DNA from: Nitrososphaerota archaeon
GTDB taxonomy: Archaea > Thermoproteota > Nitrososphaeria > Nitrososphaerales > CADDZS01
Direction: 5' to 3'
NCBI GenBank assembly: GCA_013288145.1
Contig: JABDCJ010000081.1
Location: 1-6,647 of the forward strand
DNA length: 6,647 nucleotides
Positions 1 to 5,154 of the stretch are shown here, in pieces; the first letter of the stretch is position 1; every line of letters starts with the position of its first letter. The position numbers and the translations under genes are program-made. A model generated the notes under the pieces. The model searched no databases. It saw nothing but the letters and a program-made list of their open reading frames with translations, and was not told the origin of the DNA.

Positions 1-50
1 CAATCCCTATTATCACGCATCAGGGCCGAAGATTGAGTCCCGAAAATCAT
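1..50 (-). CDS. Possible start of a divergent gene running off the left edge
   Basis: An ATG at 50-48 on the minus strand opens a frame that stays open to the window edge (16 codons, beginning MIFGTQSSALMRDNRD). The AT-rich box at 69-83, read on this strand, is centred about 26 bases upstream, the spacing expected for a leaderless archaeal transcript. Sixteen codons are too few to judge coding potential or to recognise a family, so this is only a candidate divergent neighbour of the deiodinase-like gene. Confidence 0.2.
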   Translation of the reverse strand, partial: MIFGTQSSALMRDNRD

Positions 51-59
51 TGAAACGGC

Positions 60-83
60 TTTTTTGCGAAAAAATAAATATCG
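60..83. promoter_or_regulatory. AT-rich TATA-like promoter element, possibly bidirectional
   Basis: A T6 tract (60-65), GCG, and an A6 tract (69-74) form a small inverted repeat, followed by AAATAAATATC-like sequence to 83. On the plus strand the box centre (about 77) lies about 44 bases before the TTG at 121, which predicts an 18-base leader. On the minus strand it lies about 26 bases before the ATG at 50. The T6 run could instead mark the end of an upstream plus-strand transcript. The assignment rests on composition and spacing only. Confidence 0.4.
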
Positions 84-120
84 CGTTAGCTCTTTCGAGA
101 TTTAGGCATAATCGGATACA

Positions 121-813
121 TTGTCAAATACATACAACTACGATCACTTTTCAGTAAAGCCATACAATAAATGGTACAAGGAATTTTTGAAGCACCTGCC
201 GTTGGGCTCCAAAGCACCGGATTTCAGCTGCATAGACGTTGACGGTCGAAAGGTTTCGCTCGCGCAGTTTCGAGAGAAATCATTTGTGGTACTTGAATTT
301 GGCTGTATGACTTGTGCTCCCGCTGTCACGCAATCAACGACTTACAAGAGCAGTTTGTCAAACATGATTCCAAAGTTCTCTTCGCACGGAGTTGAATTTC
401 TGATGGTTTATACTCGCGAGACTCACCCCGGAGAGAACATCAAGAGTCACAGAAAGTTTGAGGAAAAGATCGAGCATGCAAGGCTGTTCAAAGAGCTTGA
501 AAAGGTACAACTCAGATTGCTGGTCGACAGCCTGGATGGGAAGATCCACAGAAAATATGGAATGCTCCCGAATATGGTGTACATCGTAAACAAAGAGAGT
601 CGGATCGTTTACAAGGCAAGCTGGACTGATGCAAAAGAAATCGAATCCGTCCTGGAGAATCTTCTCCTCTGGGAGAAAGAGGGGTTTACTCCGATGGATT
701 CAGTTGCGGTCGTGGAAAAGTACCATTTCATCTACGACAGAGACGTTGAAGAGCACAAGCGCGTATACGAGCGAGCCGGAAAGCGCGCAGTCGAAGAGCT
801 CCGAGCTGAATAG
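121..813 (+). CDS. Deiodinase-like/redoxin-family thiol protein (thioredoxin fold), Cys in place of Sec
   Basis: This 230-residue cytosolic protein has a thioredoxin/peroxiredoxin-like N-terminal strand (GSKAPDFSCIDVDG, about 29-42) and an active site FGCMTCAPA at 60-68. That site aligns with the FGSCTUPPF of iodothyronine deiodinases, with C65 at the selenocysteine position. The deiodinase signature YxxExHP is present as VYTRETHPGE (96-105; E100 and H102), as is a VDSLDGKIHRKYGMLPNMVYIV stretch (135-156) matching the family's VDS...YxxLPERLYII region. The Arg of the family's ERLY motif is replaced (M152). There is no signal peptide. The C-terminal 40 residues are charged and helical. The TTG start is forced: in-frame stops lie at 103 and 109, and the next Met (M82) is beyond the active site. 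With no thyroid hormone in prokaryotes, a thiol-disulfide or peroxide reductase role is the inference; the substrate is unknown. Confidence 0.85.
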   Translation: MSNTYNYDHFSVKPYNKWYKEFLKHLPLGSKAPDFSCIDVDGRKVSLAQFREKSFVVLEFGCMTCAPAVTQSTTYKSSLSNMIPKFSSHGVEFLMVYTRETHPGENIKSHRKFEEKIEHARLFKELEKVQLRLLVDSLDGKIHRKYGMLPNMVYIVNKESRIVYKASWTDAKEIESVLENLLLWEKEGFTPMDSVAVVEKYHFIYDRDVEEHKRVYERAGKRAVEELRAE

Positions 814-1081
814 TGGTTATCAAGACAGCCGAACCTACACCCGGCCCGTAGAAACGGGGAAAAGTCAGGAGAAGAGCTAGAAGCAGATCGATGCCCGAAA
901 TGGCCAGGATACCGTACTCGCCGGACCCTGCTAAAACCGCCACAGGCTGGCTTGACATGAGAATGTAGTATCCAAGAAGTGACGAGAGAACAAGTCCGAT
1001 CTGTACTAGCGTTCCTAATCTGCCTGAAAAAAGTGGAATTACATTAGAGTCTCCAGAACCGCGAACCTTTCCGTTTTCCAA
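728..1081 (-). CDS. Hypothetical small membrane protein, two predicted helices
   Basis: A 117-codon frame starts at TTG (1081) and ends with TGA at 728-730. It encodes a polar N-terminus, a hydrophobic segment at about residues 24-42 (LGTLVQIGLVLSSLLGYYIL), a short Ala/Gly-rich loop, a second hydrophobic segment at about 57-73 (YGILAISGIDLLLALLLTF), a weaker third (GSAVLITTIQLGAL, about 82-95) and an Arg-rich tail. The last 86 bases are antisense to the 3' end of the deiodinase-like gene, and the Arg-rich tail falls there. The frame is closed upstream by TAA at 1097-1099, and no ATG lies near the start. Hydrophobic periodicity outside the overlap favours a real gene, but I recognise no family. 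A weak AT-rich stretch near 1118-1131 could carry its promoter. Confidence 0.5.
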   Translation of the reverse strand: MENGKVRGSGDSNVIPLFSGRLGTLVQIGLVLSSLLGYYILMSSQPVAVLAGSGEYGILAISGIDLLLALLLTFPRFYGPGVGSAVLITTIQLGALRLRAFRLARIRACALQRLCRR

Positions 1082-1083
1082 AG

Positions 1084-1251
1084 ATGAACAGCTTGCTTAG
1101 GGAGCAAATCAAATTGAGTCCTCGAGAATATTATGCACTTTCCGAGATCACTCCCAAATTTGCACCAAATGACTACAATTCTATTGGTGAAAGCTGCGTA
1201 TTTGCAGGACTGTCCTGCGAATTTTCATTAGTGCGCGATCTTAGTACCTAA
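1084..1251 (+). CDS. Short ORF of doubtful coding status (55 residues)
   Basis: An ATG at 1084 opens a 55-codon frame ending with TAA at 1249-1251, starting MNSLLREQIKLSPREYYALS. It lies divergently just outside the TTG of the minus-strand membrane ORF and contains the palindrome at 1204-1218. No motif is recognisable beyond two cysteines near residues 38 and 45. There is no clear TATA box or ribosome binding site before it. A chance frame in an intergenic regulatory stretch is at least as likely as a gene. Confidence 0.15.
   Translation: MNSLLREQIKLSPREYYALSEITPKFAPNDYNSIGESCVFAGLSCEFSLVRDLST
1200..1222. repeat. Operator-like palindrome upstream of the zinc-ribbon gene
   Basis: GCAGGACTGTCCTGC at 1204-1218 is a perfect 7+1+7 palindrome. 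Allowing one mismatch (1203/1219), pairing extends three more positions on each side, so 10 of 11 positions pair from 1200 to 1222. The one-base centre is too tight for a good RNA loop, which favours a binding site for a dimeric DNA-binding protein. It lies about 75 bases upstream of the ATG at 1298 and about 120 bases upstream of the divergent TTG at 1081. Which gene it would control is not shown by the sequence. Confidence 0.5.
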
Positions 1252-1297
1252 CATTGTTCCAAAGTCCTAATGAGTGACAAGGTCGCGACCGGGGGTT

Positions 1298-1456
1298 ATG
1301 GCAAGAATAAAGGTCTGCGACACCTGCGGCCACGAAGAATTCTTGCATCTCTACCAGACGCAGATTTGCACAGCGAGAAATTGCAAATGTGACGGATGGA
1401 GAGAGCCAGGTTACAAGCAGCCCTTAATTGAAGCATATGCTTACGGCTACGAGTAA
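1298..1456 (+). CDS. Small zinc-ribbon protein (52 residues)
   Basis: From the ATG at 1298 the product is 52 residues beginning MARIKVCDTCGHEEFLHLYQ. It carries C7-x2-C10 followed after 13 residues by C24-x4-C29-x-C31, with H12 and H17 between, a layout suited to one zinc site with spare ligands. The tail (EAYAYGYE) is acidic and aromatic. A GTG at 1274 in the same frame would add eight residues (MTRSRPGV) not needed for the fold. The ATG gives a natural start directly after a G-rich run (GGGGGTT). Many archaea encode such stand-alone zinc ribbons; roles proposed for the class include nucleic-acid or protein binding, and none can be chosen here. It is likely monocistronic, with the palindrome upstream and a terminator-like hairpin downstream. 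Confidence 0.75.
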   Translation: MARIKVCDTCGHEEFLHLYQTQICTARNCKCDGWREPGYKQPLIEAYAYGYE

Positions 1457-1512
1457 AAGAAAAAAACTTCCCTTTATCCAGAATAATCGAGAAAACTGGG
1501 TTGACCCGTAGA

Positions 1513-1545
1513 CTTGCTAGCGGGAGCTGGCAAGCTTCATTTTTT
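1513..1545 (+). terminator. Hairpin with GGGA tetraloop and T6 tract: candidate terminator
   Basis: CTTGCTAGC (1513-1521) pairs with GCTGGCAAG (1526-1534), giving a nine-pair stem with one G-T wobble around GGGA (1522-1525), which fits the stable GNRA tetraloop pattern. A T6 run (1540-1545) follows after five bases. It sits 57 bases after the stop of the zinc-ribbon gene. Archaeal termination normally needs only the T-tract, so the stem may serve as a stabilising 3' end or belong to a small structured RNA. Confidence 0.5.
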
Positions 1546-1630
1546 GGGATATCTATCACCCCAGTCTCGGAGCTAGTATTCTGGTCTAGGAGTACCCCGC
1601 GTACAGATCCCGACTAGTGAAAGCACAATA

Positions 1631-1653
1631 GGGATCAACGCGATTGATCTCCC
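1631..1653. repeat. Inverted repeat overlapping the V4R gene start codon
   Basis: GATCAA (1633-1638) and TTGATC (1644-1649) are perfect inverted arms around CGCGA. Two more G-C pairs (1631-1632 with two of the C's at 1651-1653) are possible if T1650 bulges. The proposed TTG start (1644-1646) is the first codon of the 3' arm. It could act as a small RNA hairpin masking the start or as a protein-binding palindrome. It is short enough that chance is possible. Confidence 0.35.
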
Positions 1654-2240
1654 AATCCAGTTTCGAAATCCAATGCGGAGTTTGCGGTGACAATTTTTTG
1701 CTTGTTAGTACCATAGCCGAGGAGAAAATCCCATTTGTCCGCAGGAGTCCAAAATCAGGCCGGATCGAAGATCCATTCCTGAATCTTCGCGTAATGATCA
1801 TTGACGAAGAATTCTATCGAGGGTTGCGAAAAAAACTCTATGCCTCGTTCCAGAGCGGAGCTTCGGTTATTCTATACGAGATGGGTACGGGTTACGGCGA
1901 ACTCATGGGCGAGAACATGAAAAAAATGGGGGTTTCGAAGCTCGAGGTGATCAAGAATTTCATGGAGCTCGGGAAAACACACGGATACGGCGTTTTCAAT
2001 ACACCATTTCTAAAGATGATACTGACCGGGCTTCAAGGAGAGCCGGCGGTCAGACTTGAGGACAGCTTCTTCGCAACTGCGTTAGGTACTACTGGAAAGG
2101 CGGAATGCTTCCTAATGGCAGGAATCATAGCGGGTGCATCTCAAGTACTTCTCGCCAAGAAATTCACATGCCTCGAAGAAAAGTGTCTGTGCAAAGGAGA
2201 TCCTTTCTGCGAGTTCAAACTGCGCCAAGTCTCGGACTAG
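1644..2240 (+). CDS. V4R (4-vinyl reductase-type) ligand-binding domain protein
   Basis: This 198-residue soluble protein is one V4R-type module. An N-terminal strand region carries CGVCG (C11, C14), and a segment leading into MIIDEEFYRGLRKKL (51-65) resembles the XylR_N/V4R entry helix. It continues with VILYEMGTGYGELMGENM (75-92). The C-terminal V4R core has AECFLMAGIIAGASQVLL (153-170) and the family's Cys-rich end TCLEEKCLCKGDPFCEF (175-191; C176, C181, C183, C189). V4R domains bind small hydrophobic molecules and often metal, and occur as sensor domains of regulators or as stand-alone proteins in archaea. No DNA-binding or enzymatic domain is attached here. The TTG start is the only option before TAG at 1629-1631; an ATG at 1794 would cut off the CxxC segment. 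The ligand cannot be inferred. Confidence 0.85.
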   Translation: MISQSSFEIQCGVCGDNFLLVSTIAEEKIPFVRRSPKSGRIEDPFLNLRVMIIDEEFYRGLRKKLYASFQSGASVILYEMGTGYGELMGENMKKMGVSKLEVIKNFMELGKTHGYGVFNTPFLKMILTGLQGEPAVRLEDSFFATALGTTGKAECFLMAGIIAGASQVLLAKKFTCLEEKCLCKGDPFCEFKLRQVSD

Positions 2241-2267
2241 AAAAAGTCGTTACACAATTCAAGAAAA

Positions 2268-2279
2268 CTAATTATTATC
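2268..2279 (+). promoter_or_regulatory. TATA-like box for the alpha/beta-barrel gene
   Basis: CTAATTATTATC is centred about 31 bases upstream of the ATG at 2305, in the 64-base gap after the V4R stop. This predicts transcription starting within about five bases of the ATG, a nearly leaderless message, and suggests the gene can be transcribed independently of the V4R gene. Confidence 0.45.
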
Positions 2280-2304
2280 TTGGATTGGTTAATCACTCGT
2301 CTAA

Positions 2305-2622
2305 ATGAATGTAGTAAGAATCTCAATCGGTCGCTTCGATCCCGAAAACCTAGAATCTGTAAGATCAGCATTCAAGGTATCTCAGGAAAAACTCGTACCT
2401 GGGATAAAATCGATGCCAGGTAATCTTAGCTATTACGCTGGGATAGACGGGGAAAACCACGCAATGGTCAATGTAAGTTCCTGGGAATCTGTCACTTCAG
2501 CAAAGCAAATGGAACGCTTTCAGCCCATGCTCGACCTGGCGAGGTTGTTCATCGAAATGGGAGTCCGCTTCGACCGTCCCATTTTCAATTTTGAACCGGT
2601 CTGGACAATCGAACGGGACTAG
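2305..2622 (+). CDS. Dimeric alpha/beta-barrel (ABM-like) small protein
   Basis: The 105-residue product has the layout of ferredoxin-like dimeric barrels (antibiotic biosynthesis monooxygenase-like superfamily). It opens with strand MNVVRISIGRFD, then a helix with VRSAFKVSQEKLVPGIKSMPG (19-39), strand LSYYAGIDGENHAMVNVSSWES (41-62), helix AKQMERFQPMLDLARLFIEMG (66-86) and a closing strand FNFEPVWTI. The 'P-G-x-K-x-x-P-G' turn and the 'SSWES...Q.' segment are typical of the superfamily. Members range from cofactor-free monooxygenases to stress proteins and isomerases, and no diagnostic catalytic residue points to one of these. The start is ATG with a TATA box at the expected spacing. Its TAG stop shares CTAG with the stop of the convergent aminotransferase gene. 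Confidence 0.75.
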   Translation: MNVVRISIGRFDPENLESVRSAFKVSQEKLVPGIKSMPGNLSYYAGIDGENHAMVNVSSWESVTSAKQMERFQPMLDLARLFIEMGVRFDRPIFNFEPVWTIERD

Positions 2623-3986
2623 CGCCCGACTTTGACGAGTACTTCTTCTATGCTGTCAGAGAGGCGATCCATCATCGTCTCAATTTCATCCCTTTCTATT
2701 ACGAGAGGAGGGGCAACCGCAATCCAGTGTGGGTCTGCCCTAATGATCAATCCATGTCTTATCGCAGCTTTTCCGACCTGAACTCCGAAAGCCATGCTGT
2801 CCGGGAACTGTTGTTTGGTCTTTACATCTCTCACGAATTCAACTCCGATCAATAGTCCCTTGCCCCGGATATCCCCGATTATCCCAAATCTATCCCTCAT
2901 CTCCTCGAACCTTTTCCAGACTATCGCGCCCGATTCCCGCGCTTTTCTAGGCAGATCCCTTTCCTTGATCTCGGTTATGCTTGCTACAGCTGCAGCGCAA
3001 GAAAGCGGGTTTCCGCCAAATGTGTGACCATGGTTAAACTGGATGCGCTGTTCCTCCTTACCCAAAAAGGCCTGCGCGATAGAGTCTTTGAATGCAATAC
3101 CACCGATCGGCGCATAACCACTCGACATCCCCTTACCCATGCAGATGATATCTGGAATTGAGTTGAAAGTCTGCGCTGCAAACATTTCACCAGTTCTTCC
3201 AAAGCCCGTGATGATCTCGTCGAAAATCAAAAGAATATTATACTTGTCACAGATTTCGCGCAGTATGGCAAAGTACTCTTTCGGCGGTGTTATTATGCCG
3301 CCAGTGTTTCCGATCGGCTCCACGATCAAGGATGACACCGTCGAGGGATCCTCCTGCTTCACGACCTGTTCTACTATCTGGGCGCAAAATTCTGCGCAAT
3401 CCGGGTACTCTAGCTTGTAGGGGCACCGGTAGCAGGTAGGAGGAAACACCTTGATGTAGCCTGGAGGAAAAGGCTCGAACGCCGTCTTCCGTTTCGATAG
3501 GCCAGAGGCCGCAAGCGCTCCCATCGTTGCACCGTGGTAACCCTCGTACCGCGAGATCACTTTGTACTTGCCCGGGTTACCCGTCTGCTTGTGATACTGG
3601 CGTGCTAGCTTCATCGCAGCCTCGGTTGATTCAGATCCTCCACTGAACAGCTTTATAGTTCGAAGATCTCCCGGCGTTGAGCTTGCAATCAAATCTCGAA
3701 GCGCGAGAGCATTGAGGTTCGTAGAGTGAAGAGGTGGAGCAAACGAGAGAGTATCGAGCTGGCTTTTGATCGCGTCAATGATTCTTTGATTGCCGTGGCC
3801 GCAGTTTACTACAAATATTCCTGAAAGTCCGTCCAGGTACTTTTTGCCATTGACATCCTCGTACCAGACTCCTTTCGCGCTCTTCATAATTAGCGGGTCT
3901 TTCGCAAACTCCTTCATCTGCATAAAGTCGAGGAACAGATGTTCTACGCTTGTTTCGTCCGCGTGCTTTGCAACTTCTTCCTGCAA
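2619..3986 (-). CDS. Class III PLP-dependent aminotransferase (omega-aminotransferase family)
   Basis: This 455-residue protein is full length for the family. It shows the phosphate-binding SGGSESTEAAMKLAR (115-129), the aromatic YEGYHGATMG (147-156), the PLP-ring Asp in IFDEIITGFGRTG (254-266; D256), the Schiff-base lysine in MGKGMSSGYAP (283-293; K285) and the HTFGGNPLSC motif (321-330). A four-cysteine insertion, C185-x2-C188-x8-C197-x3-C201, follows FPPT and occurs in a subset of class III enzymes. The amino donor is likely an omega-amino group (beta-alanine, taurine, GABA or a polyamine) with pyruvate or 2-oxoglutarate as acceptor, but the substrate cannot be chosen. The TTG start is supported: a TAA lies upstream in frame at 4029-4031, no ATG or GTG lies between, and the conserved segment HLFLDFMQMKEF (16-27) would be partly lost from M22. 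It has its own TATA box. Confidence 0.95.
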   Translation of the reverse strand: MQEEVAKHADETSVEHLFLDFMQMKEFAKDPLIMKSAKGVWYEDVNGKKYLDGLSGIFVVNCGHGNQRIIDAIKSQLDTLSFAPPLHSTNLNALALRDLIASSTPGDLRTIKLFSGGSESTEAAMKLARQYHKQTGNPGKYKVISRYEGYHGATMGALAASGLSKRKTAFEPFPPGYIKVFPPTCYRCPYKLEYPDCAEFCAQIVEQVVKQEDPSTVSSLIVEPIGNTGGIITPPKEYFAILREICDKYNILLIFDEIITGFGRTGEMFAAQTFNSIPDIICMGKGMSSGYAPIGGIAFKDSIAQAFLGKEEQRIQFNHGHTFGGNPLSCAAAVASITEIKERDLPRKARESGAIVWKRFEEMRDRFGIIGDIRGKGLLIGVEFVRDVKTKQQFPDSMAFGVQVGKAAIRHGLIIRADPHWIAVAPPLVIERDEIETMMDRLSDSIEEVLVKVGR

Positions 3987-4025
3987 GATCTCGGTTACCG
4001 CGGGAGAGCAGAAATGTTCGAGGCT

Positions 4026-4036
4026 GATTTATACTT
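4026..4036 (-). promoter_or_regulatory. TATA box of the aminotransferase gene
   Basis: Read on the minus strand, 4036-4026 is AAGTATAAATC, the best archaeal TATA match in the window. Its centre is about 45 bases from the TTG at 3986, so transcription should begin near 4005 with a leader of about 18-20 bases. No Shine-Dalgarno sequence is evident in that leader. Confidence 0.65.
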
Positions 4037-4120
4037 GATGCTCTTTGGTTCTGAAAGGGTCTCGTTTCGAAAATGCAATTCGTTAAAGTAAATCTGCAAT
4101 TTCAATTGTTTCTTGATTAT

Positions 4121-4849
4121 CTACCATTCGATTCTCTTTCTGTCTCTAAAATAACCACCCGTCGGACCGTCGTCGGGTAGAGTTGCCAGCCAGACTGCCG
4201 TGTCAGCACCCTGCTGCACTGATCTGGGCGCGTTCGGACCTCCCATGTCTGTCCTAACCCAACCGGGACACATTGAATTGACCAAGATGTTTGTCCCTCG
4301 CATTTCAGTCGAGAGAATAATCGTGAGGGCATTCAGGCTTGCTTTTGATAGACTATAGGCAGGTGAGTAAAGCGCTTCAGCCATGCCACCCAGAGCTCCG
4401 GCGCTACTGGACACGTTTACGATCCGTCCGTAGTTGTTCTGCTTCATTAGTGGAATCGCGGCCTGGCAGAGTCGGAGCGGACCGAAAACGTTTGTCTCAA
4501 AAGTCGTCCTCATTGTATCGGGATTGGTTTTCGAGGGGAGGTCAGTTTCGTCGATCAGGATGCCGGCATTATTTACTAGAATGTCCAGCCGGCTAAAATT
4601 GGATTTTATCGTCTGAAAAGTTCTATCAATGGAGTCTTGATCTGTAACGTCGAGCTCTGAAGCCATAACCGTTCCGGATTTGGACGCGATTGATTTCCCT
4701 GCGATTTTTCCTCGACTAAGATCTCTGGACCCAAGTACTATACTATTACCTCGACTAGCGAGTTCTCTTGCGATCTCGAGACCAATGCCCCGGTTTGCGC
4801 CGGTAATCAGAGCTACTCTTTCATCTTGGGTCATCCTATAACTTTCCAT
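4121..4849 (-). CDS. SDR-family oxidoreductase, carbonyl-reductase type
   Basis: This 242-residue classical short-chain dehydrogenase has the cofactor motif TGANRGIG (16-23), a second-strand end LGSRD (39-43) with Arg rather than Asp, which favours NADPH, DVT (68-70), NNAG (93-96), N120, and the catalytic Ser in VSSSAG (about S148) with Y165 and K169 (YSLSK). The C-terminal part CPGWVRTDMGG (194-204) and the stretch ending DDGPTGGYFRDRKRI (226-240) are characteristic of the carbonyl-reductase-like (CBR-type) branch. It probably reduces an aldehyde, ketone or quinone with NADPH in the cytosol; the substrate is unknown. The start may be ATG at 4849 or the internal ATG five codons later (M6), immediately before TQDERVALITG; neither has a clear SD. 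It lies 134 bases upstream of the aminotransferase, which has its own promoter. Confidence 0.93.
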   Translation of the reverse strand: MESYRMTQDERVALITGANRGIGLEIARELASRGNSIVLGSRDLSRGKIAGKSIASKSGTVMASELDVTDQDSIDRTFQTIKSNFSRLDILVNNAGILIDETDLPSKTNPDTMRTTFETNVFGPLRLCQAAIPLMKQNNYGRIVNVSSSAGALGGMAEALYSPAYSLSKASLNALTIILSTEMRGTNILVNSMCPGWVRTDMGGPNAPRSVQQGADTAVWLATLPDDGPTGGYFRDRKRIEW

Positions 4850-4903
4850 TCTGTTCTCTTGTTTTCCTGAATCAAAACATAGCGGTTTTGTTAACTCCCT
4901 TGC

Positions 4904-4943
4904 TCATGGGCAAAATTTGTTCGTGTTAAGTAACAGCCCATGA
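4904..4943. repeat. 8-bp inverted repeat near the end of the small membrane ORF
   Basis: TCATGGGC (4904-4911) and GCCCATGA (4936-4943) are perfect inverted copies separated by 24 bases. One arm lies in the last codons of the putative 41-residue ORF and the other in its 3' flank. No T-tract follows on the minus strand, so it is not a convincing terminator; it may be chance or a loose 3' hairpin. Confidence 0.3.
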
Positions 4944-5051
4944 CTTGCTAAATCGACTTTGTCGTATGAAAATGAGAAGCATAACCAAAGCGAAGAATGA
5001 GACTAAGAAAGGGAATGCCGCAGCTTCGAAACCCAGATAATCAAAAGTCAT
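4926..5051 (-). CDS. Putative 41-residue single-span membrane peptide
   Basis: An ATG at 5051-5049 opens a frame to TAA at 4926-4928. The product begins MTFDYLGFEAAAF, continues through a hydrophobic span at about residues 12-29 (AFPFLVSFFALVMLLIFI) and ends in a basic tail RQSRFSKSWAVT, which predicts an outside N-terminus and a cytoplasmic C-terminus. A TTG directly before the ATG is an alternative start; upstream the frame closes at a TAA near 5100. The hydrophobic core and basic flank are too regular to dismiss. The ORF lies 103 bases downstream of the AbrB-type regulator on the same strand in an otherwise empty 305-base stretch (4850-5154). No family is recognised and no clear promoter is visible. 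Confidence 0.4.
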   Translation of the reverse strand: MTFDYLGFEAAAFPFLVSFFALVMLLIFIRQSRFSKSWAVT

Positions 5052-5154
5052 CAATCCGGCGAAAAATGAATAAGGAAGAGTATCAGGTAATCCACAATTC
5101 GCTTATCATTATTGTCCAATCAATAACAGCTCTCAAACGTAACCCCAAAGAGCT

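Noticed and set aside
1296..1559. Minus-strand frame of 87 codons opposite the zinc-ribbon gene
   Set aside because: It is antisense to the Cys-patterned zinc ribbon and the terminator-like hairpin; its Arg/Cys-rich product is explained by that overlap.
2105..2308. Plus-strand frame overlapping the V4R 3' end and reaching the next gene
   Set aside because: It is mostly the V4R C-terminus in another frame; the remaining short tail has no motif.
4075..4110. Short direct repeat TGCAATT upstream of the aminotransferase TATA box
   Set aside because: Seven bases twice in an AT-rich spacer is within chance expectation and has no symmetry or spacing that suggests a site.
4850..5154. Search for a VapC/PIN toxin downstream of the AbrB gene
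   Set aside because: No frame on the minus strand shows a PIN-type start or its spaced acidic residues; only the short hydrophobic ORF is present.
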